64,000 nt of DNA from Eucalyptus grandis (taxonomy: Eukaryota > Streptophyta > Magnoliopsida > Myrtales > Myrtaceae), in assembly GCF_016545825.1 (NCBI RefSeq), contig NC_052621.1, positions 6,782,199 through 6,846,198 of the forward strand. The letters are read 5' to 3'. Both the position numbers and the translations under genes were made by a program. Within the stretch, counting starts at the first letter, position 1, and every line of letters begins with the position of its first letter. Below, one piece after another: positions 11,460-22,843 of this stretch. A model generated the notes under the pieces. The model worked only from the letters and a program-made list of their open reading frames with translations, made no database searches and was not told where the DNA came from.

Positions 11460-13118
11460 ATGCTGGACCTCGACCCCTCACCCTCTCTCTCTGCTCCGTC
11501 CCCTTCCTCCTCTTCCTCTTCTTCCGCCTCTCGCGCTCCGCCGCCTCCCCGCCCTCCCGGCGGCCCCGCCGAGACCCCATGCCCGGAGTCGCACCCCTTC
11601 ATCGGCAACGTCGTCGGCTTCCTCCGCAACCGCCACCGCTTCCACGACTGGGTCGCCGACATGCTGTCGCGGACCCCTCCTCGACCCTCCGCGTCCACGC
11701 CTTCCTCGGCCTCTCCCGCAGGGTCTGCACCTCCAACCCCGTCAACCTCCAGCACCTCCTCTCCTCCAACTTCCCCAACTACGTCAAGGGCTCCCGCTAC
11801 CACGCCGTCCTCCGCGAGCTCCTCGGCGACGGCATCTTCGCCGTCGACGGGCACCTCTGGTCCCTCCAGCGCAAGATCGCCAGCCACGAATTCACCACCA
11901 GGTCGCTCAAGCAGTTCATCTCGGAGACCGTCGGCCGCGAGATCTCCGACCGCCTCCTCCCCTTCCTGTCCAGGGCCTCCGACGAGGGCAGGGTCGTCGA
12001 CCTCCAGGAGGCGCTGCAGAGGTTCTCCTTCGACAACATCTGCAGCGTCGCGTTCAGCGTCGATCCTAACTGTTTCGCCGCCGCGGAGAAGCGTGGGGGA
12101 TCTCCGGCCGCAATTCGGCTTTCGTCAAAGCTTTCGACGAGGCGGTCGAGAACTGCTCGTCGCGGTTCATTTCGCCCGTGCCTGTTCTGTGGAAATTGAA
12201 GCGATTCTTCAATATCGGGTCGGAGAAACGGTTCAAATCGAACATAAGAGTGATCAACGAGTTCGCGATGGAGGTCATCAGATCGAAAGAGGAACAACTC
12301 GAATCGGCGACCGGACGAGAGAACAGCGACGAGACGAGCCGCGATCGAGATCTGCTGTCGAGGTTCATGTCATCGAGCGCCGATCTGGAGTTCCGAGACC
12401 TGGAGGAGAAGAGGAAGTTCCTGCGAGACATCGTCATAAGCTTCGTTCTCGCAGGCAAGGACACGACATCGACGGCGTTGACCTGGTTCTTCTGGCTGAT
12501 CGCCGCGCACCCGTCGTGCGAGCGCGAAATCCTCAAAGAGCTATCGTCGGCAGCTGCGGCGGAGGCGGCAACAACGTCGGAGGTGAAGATCTTCAGCTAC
12601 GACGAGCTGAAGAGCCTCCACTACCTGCACGCGGCGGTGACCGAGTCAATGCGGCTGTTCCCGCCGGTTCCGATCAACTCGAGATTGACGGTGAACGACG
12701 ACGTGCTGCCCGACAGGACCCGTGTGGGGAAGGGTGGTTCGCCGACTACTCGGCCTACGCGGTGGGGAGGAGCGAGGAGGTGTGGGGCCCGGATTGCAGG
12801 GAGTTCAAGCCCGAGAGGTGGCTGGACGGCGGGGACGGCGACGGCGACGGCCAGAGCGTGCGGTTTAGGCCGTCCGACCAGTGGAAGTACCCGGTGTTCC
12901 ACTGTGGGCCCAGAATGTGCCTGGGGAAGGAGATGGCGTACGTGCAGATGAAGTCCGTGGCAGCCGCCGTGATGGCGGAGTTCGAGGTTTTACCGGCGGC
13001 AGAGGACGGAGGCGAGAGCGTGAGGAGGATGGCGGAACCGCCCTACACGCTGTCGTTGCTCCTCAAGATGAGAGGAGGATTGCCCGTTCGGCTGAGGAGG
13101 AGGAGGAGGAGAGATTGA
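11460..13118 (+). CDS. CYP94: Cytochrome P450, CYP94 family, with several frameshifts
   Basis: An intronless P450 read across three frames. In order: a hydrophobic anchor (LCSVPFLLFLFF, frame 2, about 11480-11530); HPFIGNVVGFLRNRHRFHDW (frame 0); STLRVHAFLGLSRRV through LQRFSFDNICSVAFSVDP (frame 2); KAFDEAVENCSSRF through the I-helix LAGKDTTSTALTWF and the K-helix ESMRLFPPVP (frame 1); GWFADYSAYAVGR, FKPERWL and the heme loop FHCGPRMCLGKEMA (frame 0). The DNICSVAF block and this heme loop are typical of CYP94 omega-hydroxylases, ER enzymes that oxidise fatty acids or jasmonoyl-isoleucine. The subfamily is not assigned. Breaks near 11675, 12100 and 12735 are each explained by one missing base, two of them in C or G runs. 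All catalytic motifs are intact, so the gene may be functional and mis-sequenced. Confidence 0.85.
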   Translation: MLDLDPSPSLSAPSPSSSSSSSASRAPPPPRPPGGPAETPCPESHPFIGNVVGFLRNRHRFHDWVADMLSRTPPRPSASTPSSASPAGSAPPTPSTSSTSSPPTSPTTSRAPATTPSSASSSATASSPSTGTSGPSSARSPATNSPPGRSSSSSRRPSAARSPTASSPSCPGPPTRAGSSTSRRRCRGSPSTTSAASRSASILTVSPPRRSVGDLRPQFGFRQSFRRGGRELLVAVHFARACSVEIEAILQYRVGETVQIEHKSDQRVRDGGHQIERGTTRIGDRTREQRRDEPRSRSAVEVHVIERRSGVPRPGGEEEVPARHRHKLRSRRQGHDIDGVDLVLLADRRAPVVRARNPQRAIVGSCGGGGNNVGGEDLQLRRAEEPPLPARGGDRVNAAVPAGSDQLEIDGERRRAARQDPCGEGWFADYSAYAVGRSEEVWGPDCREFKPERWLDGGDGDGDGQSVRFRPSDQWKYPVFHCGPRMCLGKEMAYVQMKSVAAAVMAEFEVLPAAEDGGESVRRMAEPPYTLSLLLKMRGGLPVRLRRRRRRD

Positions 13119-13770
13119 AAAGGAAGACATTCCACAAAAAGACCATGAAACATTCTATCTTCACTTTTAGAAATATACACACACATATATGTATGCATGT
13201 ATATATATATATGTGTATATGTATATGTATGTATATGTATATTTATAGATGTTTTTGTACTGTAGTTTTTCTTGGGTCTAATTTTGTACTATAGTTGAGA
13301 TTATTGGTCTCGACAGTGTACAAGCTCTGCATGTATCAATTTTATGTTTTGTTTCTTTTTTCTACATTTTTTGCATTCTCATATATAAAGCGAAAAAGTA
13401 CTTGTGAATTCTTATCTATCGTGGACTAGATAAAGCTCAGTTAGCAGTTAGTATCGCACGAGCCCACGTCACTCGATGGTGCGATCGTGTGATTTATGGA
13501 GGATCGGATTCTCGGGAGAATTCCATTAACAGGCACCTTCAATTGTTGGCGAACTGAAGTGACTAAATTTGTGGTAAAATTGCTCAAGATGGCATTAAAA
13601 AAGATTAAAAATAAATTATTGTGGAATTCACGTTCATCTTCAACTCACTGCTGTTCGATGGCTTCCATTCCTTAGGGATAATCCTTTTTCCTTCTCAATT
13701 TCTTGTTTCTCAAGTTCCTATCTCTCAAAACTTTTGCAAAATTGGTCCTTGCTTTTCGTATCTCCCAAAG
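13119..13770. other. CYP94 3' flank with TA/TG microsatellite
   Basis: Contains an impure (TA/TG)n tract at about 13174-13250 in the likely 3' UTR. The rest shows nothing recognisable. Confidence 0.6.
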
Positions 13771-14022
13771 CACAAACGCCCAATTAGGTTGTTCAATTTT
13801 GAGCATAAAATTATTTCAAAGATTTTGGCAAATCGCTTTAAATCTTTTCTTTTAAATTTGATAGCAGGAGAACAAAGTGTTTTTCTGGAGAGATAAATCA
13901 AGATAATATCACGATAGTACAAGAAGTATTGCGTCAGCTTAGAATTCGAAACAGAAAGAAGTTTCAAGCAATGCTCAAATTAAACATGAGAAAGGACTCT
14001 AACAGGAGGGCAATGGGCATTT
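13771..14022 (+). mobile_element. LINE (L1-type) reverse transcriptase fragment
   Basis: RPIRLFNFEHKIISKILANRF then LLNLIAGEQSVF matches the finger/palm start of plant L1 reverse transcriptases (RPISLCNVxYKIISKILANRLK...QSAFVxGR). After a frame change at about 13895, NQDNITIVQEVLRQLR and FQAMLKLNM continue the same domain. About 85 codons survive; the catalytic FADD box is absent. Confidence 0.75.
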
Positions 14023-14175
14023 GAAGTCTTTCGCAGTCTTTGAAAATGAAATTGCTTAACTTTTGGACCAAGAAGGATGAATATGCAAAGCTGATTTATA
14101 AGGGGGTGTCAGTATTTTTTTTTTGTCAGAAGATGTCAGTATTTGAATGTCTTATTTGAAAGTGATTGCCACTAA

Positions 14176-15057
14176 GCGCGCGTTTGGTTGTGTTTTGTTT
14201 AAAAATTGTTCCGCGAATGAAATAGAAAAAAAGTATTTGCGTTAGGGAACAATTTTTGAACAAATACGCGTTTGGTAAACTTGTTAGGAATAAAAAATAA
14301 ACGAAACATGTTTGGTAAATTTTGATAATTTTTTTTATTTCTTTTATTTTTCTATTTTTTCTTATTTTTCCTTTTTTTCTTTTTTCTTTTTCATTTTTTT
14401 TTCTTCTTTTGGCGAGGGCTAGCTCGCCACGACGGCAGGCGCGGCCTCGTCGGGCCACCGCGATGCCGAGGCTCGCCGGCCGTTAGGCGAGCTCGGCCTC
14501 GCCGGCTGAACAGGCGAGCTCGAGGCGGATCCTGGGCGAGATCGAGCTCGCCCGGGGGCGGCGCGGTCGGCCCGCCTTGATCCCGGCGAGGCCGGCTCGC
14601 CCGCCGGGCGGCGGGCGACCCTCGCCTGGGATCAGGCGGATCGAGCTCGCCCGGGCAGTAGCTGAGGTCGGCCTCGCCCGGCTACGGCGAGCCTCGGCCT
14701 CGCTAGGGGATCGACGCGTCGTCGGCCTCAATAGGGGCCAGCGAGCTCGTGATGGCCGGAAGCGAGGCCGCCCGGCCCTCGTCGGAGTCGCCCGGCCATG
14801 GCGGAGCGGCGACCGGCCAAAGAAATAAAGAACAAGAAAATAAGAGAAAAAGAAAAAGAAAAAAAAGTGTTTCTCATTTGTGTTCAGAAACGAGAAACAC
14901 AAAATTGGTGTTTCGTTTACATTTCTTTTCTTTTTTGTTACGGGAACAAAAAAGAACAAAAAAATGAAACGCACCCAAAGCGTTTGTTCTTTTTTGTTCA
15001 GGAAAAAAAAATAAAAACTGTTTAAAAACAAAAAAAGAAGTGCAAACAAACGGGGCC
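14176..15057. mobile_element. GC-core foldback element, Tourist-like (E1)
   Basis: 882 bp flanked by TAA (14173-14175 and 15058-15060). The left end GCGCGCGTTTGGTTG matches the reverse complement of the right end, GGCCCCGTTTGTTTG. The long arms are imperfectly complementary over about 170 bp. The layout is left arm, pyrimidine-rich tract (14330-14410), GC-rich core built from cgagctcggcctcgcc-type words (14410-14820), purine-rich tract, right arm. A 3-bp TAA duplication and GGSC..GTTTG ends suggest a non-autonomous PIF/Harbinger (Tourist) element. Long open frames in the core are composition artefacts. Confidence 0.7.
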
Positions 15058-16974
15058 TAAGCGATCGACCAACAACATGAGATCGGTCGTCAAAAAGTTT
15101 CCGGTCGGATTAAACAACTCGACCCCGCCGACTAGGTAAAAACATTACGATAACAATCCCTTTAACATTCGATGCGGAATCGGACGAAAGACTAAGGCTT
15201 TTATAAAATGAATTATCTAGAAATATTTTTTTAGAAAAAAAAATTGCTTGTATAATTTGAAATAATTAGTTAATGAAATTTTTTTCATTATAGACAATAA
15301 TTTATTTCTAAGTATCTTCATGGATGATGAAAATATTTTCGTTTGTTAATTATTACAAGAGAATTTTTTAAGAAATTTTTCCTAAATCATAATTTTCGCT
15401 AAACAAATGAAACTTAAAGTCTGCTATTATTTCCTATTGCCATGTGGATGTCTCAAAAGTACTTTGCTATTTGAACCTTCGATGACAGAATGAATGGAAG
15501 ACTCGCGAAAGTCGACAGATCATTTTCACAAAGAAGAAGCATCGATTCTCATTCAAAGGATAACTTCGGCTCCAATTTTCTAGTATCACACAAAAGACAC
15601 CTAACTCTCACTCGACAAAAAGTATCAAAAAAGTCATAGAGCTAATTCAATCTAAAACCTTTTCAATTTAATTAGTTGAGTCATAAACTTTTTTTTTCGC
15701 ATTTTGCCAATTGAATCCATTTAGTCAATATAGGTAGAAAATTATTAACGTGGACGTTGATTATCCTATGTAGTATAACTAGCATTGACGTGGACTTTTT
15801 TCTTTTAATTCTACTTTTAGTTTTTTTTTCATTTTTTTGTGGTCGATGAGGATTTGCCTCGTTAGGCCACGCCTAGGCGAGGTGAGGACCAACCTAGCAG
15901 ATTTGGTGAGGCCAATCCTTGTTAGCATGTCGTATCTTTGGGCACTTAGATAGAAATAGAAAGAGAAGAGAAAGAAAAAGAAAGAAAGAAGATAAAAATA
16001 AATGTCCATGTTGGCATTGATAATGACATTCACGTTAGTAATTTATAGCCTAAATTAGCTAGACGACTCGATTGACAAAAACATGAAATTTTTATAAACA
16101 AAATTGATCAATTAAAAAGTTAATGATTAAATTGATATCAATGCAATAGATTTAAAAAAAATTTCTTACTTTTTCCTATCACTTCCGAGATAATTTTGGT
16201 TCAACTCAATTTTCCCTTGGCTTAAAATTCACAGGAGAGTGGTTTACATTCACATATATGTTGCGGGCCAATGCTTGGGCTTGCGAACCGTGCGGCACTT
16301 GGGTTCCCTTTGGCTCTTGTTTGGATGCCTAAACGTAATTCTAATGCTTGAATGCTAGATGATACAAAGAAGGAATGCGTACCCTTGTTTATACATGAGG
16401 CCTCCCAATTAATTTCAATCTCCCCAACAACCATCTTCCCCGTTAAATACAAGACCTCGATCTATTTCATTAAATATAAACAATATCTAAAATGCATTTT
16501 CATGAAATCTTAGGTCTTTGGTAGTTGAAGACTTATTCGGTTCCCTTTAGATCATATGTCGGTACATCAAGCCTTGAAAGCCTCCTGCCTGACCGTGATA
16601 CAGACATATAGATACTATAATTAAAGTGCATCGCACGTCAAGATAAGCACTACCGTGACATAGAGAAAAAGAGAGGGAGCGTTCAAAGAACCTTCCATCC
16701 CATGAGAAAAGAGAATATTCTTCCACACCAATCTACATTATATTACCATTTCAAAACTTTATAACACAAAAGCTCTTATAGAAAAGAACGAAAATAAAAA
16801 AATAAAATCAACGATATCACGCTACGCTACGACGACGACGACAAGACAAATCTTCGTGGCGGCGGGAACAGCAGGCGGCTATCGAAATATTTCGAGGAAC
16901 GATTGAGAATCGAACGGGTCGCGATGAAGGAAATGATTTGAACCTGGAGTGGATTCGATCCGCCGTTGACTTGG
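15058..16974. other. Intergenic with another foldback structure
   Basis: About 15630-16150 forms an imperfect inverted repeat: AAATTATTAACGTGGACGTTG on the left pairs with AATTACTAACGTGAATG on the reverse of the right arm. It surrounds a moderately GC-rich core (15840-15930) and a purine tract (15950-16000). Ends and target duplication are not resolved. The rest of the interval shows nothing recognisable. Confidence 0.4.
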
Positions 16975-18095
16975 TCAAGTGAAGGTGGATGATCGACTGA
17001 ATCGTCGTCCCCCTAGTCCAAGCAGCGCGGAATCCTCAACTCGTACCTTCTTTTGGCTGCTTCTCATCATCTCCACCACAGCTTCGTCGCACGCCTTCCC
17101 TCTCTCCTCGTCTCCGCCGAAAGCGCCGATCAACAGCTCGGCGTCCTTCTCCATCGCGATCTCCCGATCGTCGTCCGCCCTTCGAGCCGCGGCGATCTTC
17201 ACTCGCTTCATGCGGCGGCCGCTCGCCGGCAGATCCAGGACGGGAACGTACCACACGCTCACTCGGAGAGGGCCTCTCAGGCTCCTCAGCCTCTGCGACC
17301 TCAGTTCCTCCGCGGAGCCCTTCGCGGACGAGCTCCCGTTGAAGCTCGCCAGCTCTTCCTCTCCCATGCACAGCTTCCCCCTCCCGGCGTCGTCCGAGAC
17401 CACGACGCTCCGGAGCCCCCGTGGTCGCGAGGGAGGTAGACGAGCCTAAACGACGCGCTCACGAGCGAGCACCTCGTCGTCTCGAGGATCGACTTCAGGT
17501 CGGACTCGCTGATCCTCTCCTGACTCCGCCGCCGCCGCCGCCGCCGCCCCCGGGGGCGCCGGCCGAGGTCCTGCAAATCGACGCCGCCGAGCACGACGCA
17601 GGTCTCGAGCCGGGATCCGAAGACGGCTTTCCACCAGGTGAGGGAGCCGCGAGCCGCATCGTCGCCGCGCGACCTCGTGGAGTTCCGGAGCTCCACGCGG
17701 AGATCTCGAGCTCGCGAAACCGGTACTTGAGGTGAGAGCTCGCCGTACGGGGCGACGCGGCCGCTGGAGCAGCAGACCGAGGCCGACGACCTTGACCGAC
17801 CAGCCTGGCGCGGAAGCTCTGGAGGATCCGCTTCAGGGCGCGAGCGGGGTTCCTCCGGGCGGAGGAGCCACCCCGGCGGTCGAAGTAGTCGAGGGGAGGA
17901 GAGGGCGTCGACCTGGGGGACGACGAGGCGGAAGCGCCGGCAGACGGAGGAGCAGACGACGAGGGCGTTGAGGTCGGCGATTTTGGAAGATGAGCAGGAG
18001 GAGGGCGTCGGGAGCGAATCGAAGGGGTTCCCGTCGGGAGCGGCGCGGCCCGGCGGCGGCGGAGGATGAGGAGGAGCGCACGGTTTTTGAATCAT
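16975..18095 (-). CDS. F-box protein, At5g46170/At4g18380-like, frameshifted
   Basis: Start ATG at 18093-18095 (MIQKPCAPP), stop at 16975-16977. The N-terminus reads NPFDSLP, then DALLLLIF in a second frame, then IADLNALVVCSSVCRRFRLVVPQVDAL: one F-box helix bundle split by two small indels. Further on, LRVELRNS, LTWWKAVFGSRLETCVVLGG, SASFRLVYLPRDH, then (new frame) SVVVSDDAGRGKLCMGEEEL and VSVWYVPVLDLP. These match the conserved C-terminal region of the Arabidopsis group that includes auxin-up-regulated F-box proteins. Such proteins link substrates to the SCF ubiquitin ligase. The span (1121 bp) is not divisible by three, and breaks lie in G/C runs (about 18010-18012, 17705, 17393). Intronless, as in the family. 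The specific target is unknown. Confidence 0.8.
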
Positions 18096-20038
18096 GGAGG
18101 CGACGGAGGAGAGAAGGAAGAAGAGAGAGAGAGAAAGAGAGTTTGAATAGAAATGGCGGTGTGTTGGCGTGTGTGGATTGGACTGGAGGTAATGTTTGTA
18201 TGTATGTATATACGGTGATGGGACTGATTGAGTCACGCGACGCACGTGAGGGGCAGCTACGTCACCCTACGTAGAAGATTTATAGTCGACGCCCGATTTC
18301 TTTCTTTTAAGAAAAAGGCATTTTTTTTTTAAGTTTTTCTTTTTTCCCATCAAAATGGAAAAATAATTTACAGTAAGTAGATTTCTTTTGCTTGGCGCTA
18401 AAGAATCAGGGTTCCTTTTTTCCGTGTCCGCAAACTTTAGTACGCGTTGGTAAGTTAAAAGAATGTATCAGGCAAAAGAAAAGGATTTGTGACTTCTTCG
18501 CAGCATTTTCATGAAATTACCCGATTCTTTTTTTTTGTTGTTTGAAAATTAGCAATCTTTTAACTACCTTACCGACATCTCTTTTGCATAAATTCGAATT
18601 TACTAAATTTACTAATTTTGAGAACACAGCTCTAACTTGAATCGGTAATTCACGTTTAATTATTATTCTTATTATTATTAATTTACCAACTTTGCTGTTG
18701 ATTTACCGGTTTCTATTTACCTTAGGAGAAAGTTGGAGAGAAATGACGACAGTGATTAAATCTAATGATTGGGGTCTTTCCCAACTAAAATTTGATGTTG
18801 TTAAAAAAAGTCAGTCCATGCATTCGAACACTTGTTTCGAGATGCGGGGGGAGGGGACCAATCATTCGGAAATGTCGAGATAAGAAAAGAGGAAAAAGAC
18901 ATGACATGCATGCTTATGTCGATTTTGGTACGACCTATACGTTATTTTCTAAAGGCTAGTCAGAACCTGCCTTCTGAGTTATTTGACTTTCGATCACATC
19001 TTTTTTCAAGGGTTGGATGGCCTTTTCATCATTTCGTAGGAATCTTGAAACTCCAATAGATGGAATGCTCATCGTCAGATTGGGTTATGTTTTCTCACAT
19101 GATAAGGAAAGGCTATTACTATTCGGTAGAGATATGTGGACATAAAATTTTTGATATTCGAATTTATAATTAAAATGGGAAAATTGCTATTTACGCATAA
19201 GTGCATGCTGACCATTCTAATATGAAAAATTGCGAACAGTAGTGAAGGAAAAAAAAAGTTGCTTATCATTAGTTGATACATTCATTATGATACATGCCAC
19301 TCGGCATGCTGTTTACCTTTTTCGTACACTAGAAAGGTGTCGGCACATGAAAGAGTACTAGATTGTTGAAAGCTTGAGAGTTACATTTCCTTATCAAAAC
19401 TTGAAATTGCATGGGAAAAACAACAATTATTGATATAATTAAATTTGCTCTTGTTTGTGTCATGCGCGGGAATCAATCATCTATGGAGAAATCATTGATT
19501 TTTTTTTTTTTATTCATGAAAAGCGATTTTCTCATTGAAATTTACTAACTACTTAGAAAAATTGCTAGCCACAAGGAGGTACTTTGTACCGAAAGATGAG
19601 ACCATATAATTAATGATTGCAATGTTATCACCATTACATCCAAGAGTCAAGCTAGCAATGGCATACAAAACCACATTTATGCAACAGCTAACATAGTATA
19701 AAATGTATAACCAGCATGACGCGACACAACATGCACGTTAGCTCAGGTAAATACGATTTCATCATCAATCAATCGTTTGACAAGTTAAATTAAAAAAGAT
19801 AGGTACCCGTCTCGGCACAGAATCGGCGCGCGCAATTAGGAGCTATAACTGCAACAAGACGACAGAAATTACTAGCAGTAGCCGAACTTCTAAACTACTT
19901 TCGTGTATATTTGCATCTCAATTCAGGATTTACCAGACATATGTGAAGGCACAAAATCTGCGACGACGCAAGGAAAGAACTCTAAACTAACTGCTAAATG
20001 GACGTATACAAGAAGAAGCATCATACAGCGATCGGCGG
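18096..20038. other. Intergenic
   Basis: Upstream region of the F-box gene (a TATATA-type stretch near 18205-18212 on the minus strand) followed by AT-rich sequence. I see no gene or clear repeat. Confidence 0.4.
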
Positions 20039-20384
20039 TCATCGACGGACGATGGTCTCGAAGCAGTTGAGCCCATCAAACTGAGGGCCAACCGCGGCGG
20101 CATGCTCTGCTTCTCGGAGAGGTAAGGCGAGCTTCTCAATGGCTCGTTCTCCGCACTCTTGGAGCTGAAGACGAAACCGGTTGGAGCCGCGACGAGCGCA
20201 CCCCATGAGGATCCTCCCATTGTCATCGCCCGCTTTGCTTCTTTTGCCGTCGAAACTGCACGAACCTGCAAAAACCCTATCATTACCCATCAAAGATTTC
20301 CATGACAGAGAGAGAGAGAGAGAGAGGACGACCGACCTCAGTGGCGTACATGGCCAAAGCAGCGAAAGAACTGGACATGGACAT
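20039..20384 (-). CDS. Small uncharacterised plant protein, 92 aa, two exons
   Basis: Exon 1 is 20384-20333 (MSMSSSFAALAMYATEVG) and exon 2 is 20265-20039, with a GT-AG intron of 67 bases. Phases are consistent and the joined frame is open. The end reads PQFDGLNCFETIVRR; a C-terminal FDGLxxFET motif is one I recall from a family of small plant proteins without known function. No signal peptide or membrane segment. The start was chosen as the first ATG after the TATA box. The intron contains a (GA)n tract (20308-20327). An alternative acceptor frame ending CIRPFSS is also open, so the joint should be confirmed with RNA reads. Confidence 0.6.
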
Positions 20385-20426
20385 GGGTGAAGGAGCACTG
20401 AATTGGAGAAGAAAGATGAAGTTGAA

Positions 20427-20461
<35 letters not shown>
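20427..20461. repeat. (ATG)n / (CAT)n microsatellite in 5' UTR
   Basis: About 11 trinucleotide units lie between the TATA box and the start codon of the 92-aa gene. On the transcribed strand it reads (CAT)n. Confidence 0.9.
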
Positions 20462-20462
<1 letters not shown>

Positions 20463-20522
20463 GGGGAGAGGTGGTGACTGACACCGGAAGTTGGACAATG
20501 AAAAGAAGAGACCGACGGCTGA

Positions 20523-20529
20523 TTTTATA
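20523..20529 (-). promoter_or_regulatory. TATA box of the 92-aa protein gene
   Basis: TATAAAA on the minus strand, about 140 bases upstream of the start codon, leaving room for a roughly 110-base 5' UTR. Confidence 0.6.
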
Positions 20530-20539
20530 TGCGGATTAC

Positions 20540-22001
20540 CGAAACGCGGATGGCACGCCGTGTGGACGGCAAAAACGCGAGAAAAACGTGGGTTTTGTTT
20601 TTCTTTTCCGCCTCATGCTTTCAGGTTTGTATCTTGTTTTCTCGGTCGTTTTTCACGCTAGAACATCCGTGGGGATACTTTCGTGTAATGAAAAAGAAAC
20701 CTTGGACGCGGTGAAGTTCGAGTCGCAACTAAGAGGTGACGAATGGACAGGCCGCACGTTTCTCTCGTGGACCGGGCTGATAGTTGCGACATTTGGAAAC
20801 TCCCATCAATTAATATAAAGGAAATGAGTGGTGAGTAAATATCACGAGTTGAAATTTCAAATAGATTATAATAATGTTGTGGTACGCAAGATTCAAAATG
20901 TAATTTTATTTGTTTTATTTATAGTTTTCGAAAGGATTCCGTTAGGGTTATATTAATAAATATTTGGCACTGGGTTGGTTAATTTAAGTGGTGATAAAAT
21001 GCGTAATGCCACAATAGTTGTTAATGAAGACTAATACTCTCTGAGATTATGTATCGGACAAATGGTAGGTCTTAGTGGATTCAAAATATTTTTCTGAATT
21101 ATCAGTATGGACACTGATTTTTTTTTCTTATTTGTGTACTGATTTTACTAAATATTTTGGTAATTTAATCACTTCTTCTTTTTCATCCACCATCATGTAT
21201 TTTCAACCTAAGCCATCATTACTTTTAACTCTTTTTTTTTTTTTTTTGGTCGGTTATACTATACTCATACCCTATCACTCTGCTCTCTCGAACTTTTGCC
21301 TGGGTGTGAATCAGAAATTTATTCACGAAATTAATCGTTTCCCGTCAACTCCTCTTGAAAAGATGGGGATTTGAATATTCTACTTCTCCTTTCCATGTGG
21401 TGGTATTCCAGTGGTTAACTTTTGGTTAATTGTTCTTATGCTTTTTATACCTCATGTAAGTTGCTAAATACATCCCATTTGGTCATGAAAATCCATTTCG
21501 ACATGCTTCAAGTCTTCAACTTCTTTGTCGTCTTTACTTTCCAATCTTCTAAGTAACCTCGCATTGGTATTTTAAAGCTTCTAATTTGATATTTCAAGTG
21601 TTTACAAGGTGAATTATTGGATTCCTCTTCATCTTATCAAACTAGTTTTGTTGCTTAAAAAATTGAGTTAAAATTATGTTCTTGATTTGCTTTAAAGGTA
21701 ATTATAACTTTCATTTGCTCAAGTCATTTTCTAGCAAGTGAAAACTCTAAAGACTAATGGCCTGTCTTTTTGTTCAGCTTTGGAAAAATGGTTTTGAGAA
21801 AATACAAATACCTTTAAGGTAAATGAGTTTTAAAATGTTGTATTGTTGGGTAAATTGTAATTTTAAATAGCATTGGAAAATAATTTTAGTGTAAATACCG
21901 TTCAATAAAACTCACATTTATAAAGAGTTTTGCTTCTTCTTTTAATCGAAAGATTAAATCAGTGGAGGTTAGTTCTTGGTCAATTTGTTGAATGACCAAA
22001 T
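20540..22001. other. Intergenic
   Basis: AT-rich; short open frames only, none recognised. Confidence 0.4.
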
Positions 22002-22004
22002 CTA

Positions 22005-22840
22005 GGGTGCGTTTGTTTGCGTTTGTTTTAAAATTGTTCGAGGAACAAAAATAGAAAAAAAGTATTTCGTTCAGGGAACAATTTTGAACAAAAAAGCAGC
22101 GTTTGGTAAACTTGTTCGGGAATAAAAAATAAACAGAAACACGTTTGGTAAATTTGTATTTTTTTATTTCTTTTTATTTTCTATTTTTTCTTCTTTTTTC
22201 TTTTCTTTCCTTTCTTTTTTCTTCTTTTGGCAGCGGTCGCCAGGCCTGGCCATGCCGGCGACCGGCCGACGAGGGCCGGCGGCCTCGCCCGGCCATGGCG
22301 AGCTGCAGGCCCTCGCAGCCGAGCCTCGCCGTAGGCGGGCGAGCTCGGCCTCGCAGTTTGGGTGTGGTCCAGCTCGCCCGGCCGCGCAGTCGGCTCGCCT
22401 TGTGCAGGCGAGCGCCGCAGCGGTGGCCTGGCGGGCCGAGCCTCACCGGCCGTTGGGCGAGCTCGGCCTCGCCCCGGTTGGGCGAGCTCGGCTCGCTTGA
22501 CCAAGGTGAGGCCGACCCTCGCCCGGCCTACGACGAGGCTCGGCCTCGCCGAAGTGACCCAGGCGGCCGCCGGCCCTCGTCGACGATGCCGGTCATGGCC
22601 GAGGGGCCCAGGCGGCAGAGCGAAGAAAAAGAAGAAGAAGAAAAAGAAAAGTGTTCTTCAAATGTGTTTGAAATAAAAACACAAATTTGTTGTTTCTTAT
22701 TTATGTTTCTTTTTGTTCACGGAAACAAAGAACAAAAAGGAACAAAAAAACGCACTGCGAAACGCGTTTGTTCCTTTTGTTCCCGGGAACAAAAAACAGA
22801 AAAAATGTTCAAAAACATAAAAAGCACAAACAAACGAGCT
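22005..22840. mobile_element. GC-core foldback element, Tourist-like (E2)
   Basis: 836 bp flanked by CTA (22002-22004 and 22841-22843). Left end GGGTGCGTTTGTTTGC; the right end reverse-complements to AGCTCGTTTGTTTGTG. Same architecture as E1, and clearly the same family: the left arms share CAGGGAACAATTTT-like and CGTTTGGTAAACTTGTT words. The GC-rich core runs about 22245-22615, preceded by a T/C tract and followed by a GAAGAAGAAGAAAAAG tract. A 235-codon open frame through the core is not a gene. Confidence 0.75.
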
Positions 22841-22843
22841 CTA

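Noticed and set aside
11421..13118. A single 565-codon open frame through the CYP94 region
   Set aside because: Only its first and last parts match P450 motifs; the middle is a Ser/Pro/Arg-rich shadow of other frames. It is a GC-composition artefact.
14483..15049. 188-codon minus-strand frame in E1
   Set aside because: Same composition effect in a transposable element; poly-Phe and Arg-rich with no motif.
17036..17439. Overlapping plus and minus frames over the F-box C-terminal region
   Set aside because: Shadows in GC-rich coding sequence; only the minus-strand frame with GRGKLCMGEEEL matches a family.
20283..20498. Poly-histidine protein upstream of the 92-aa gene
   Set aside because: It is the (CAT)n microsatellite read in frame without an ATG; more likely 5' UTR.
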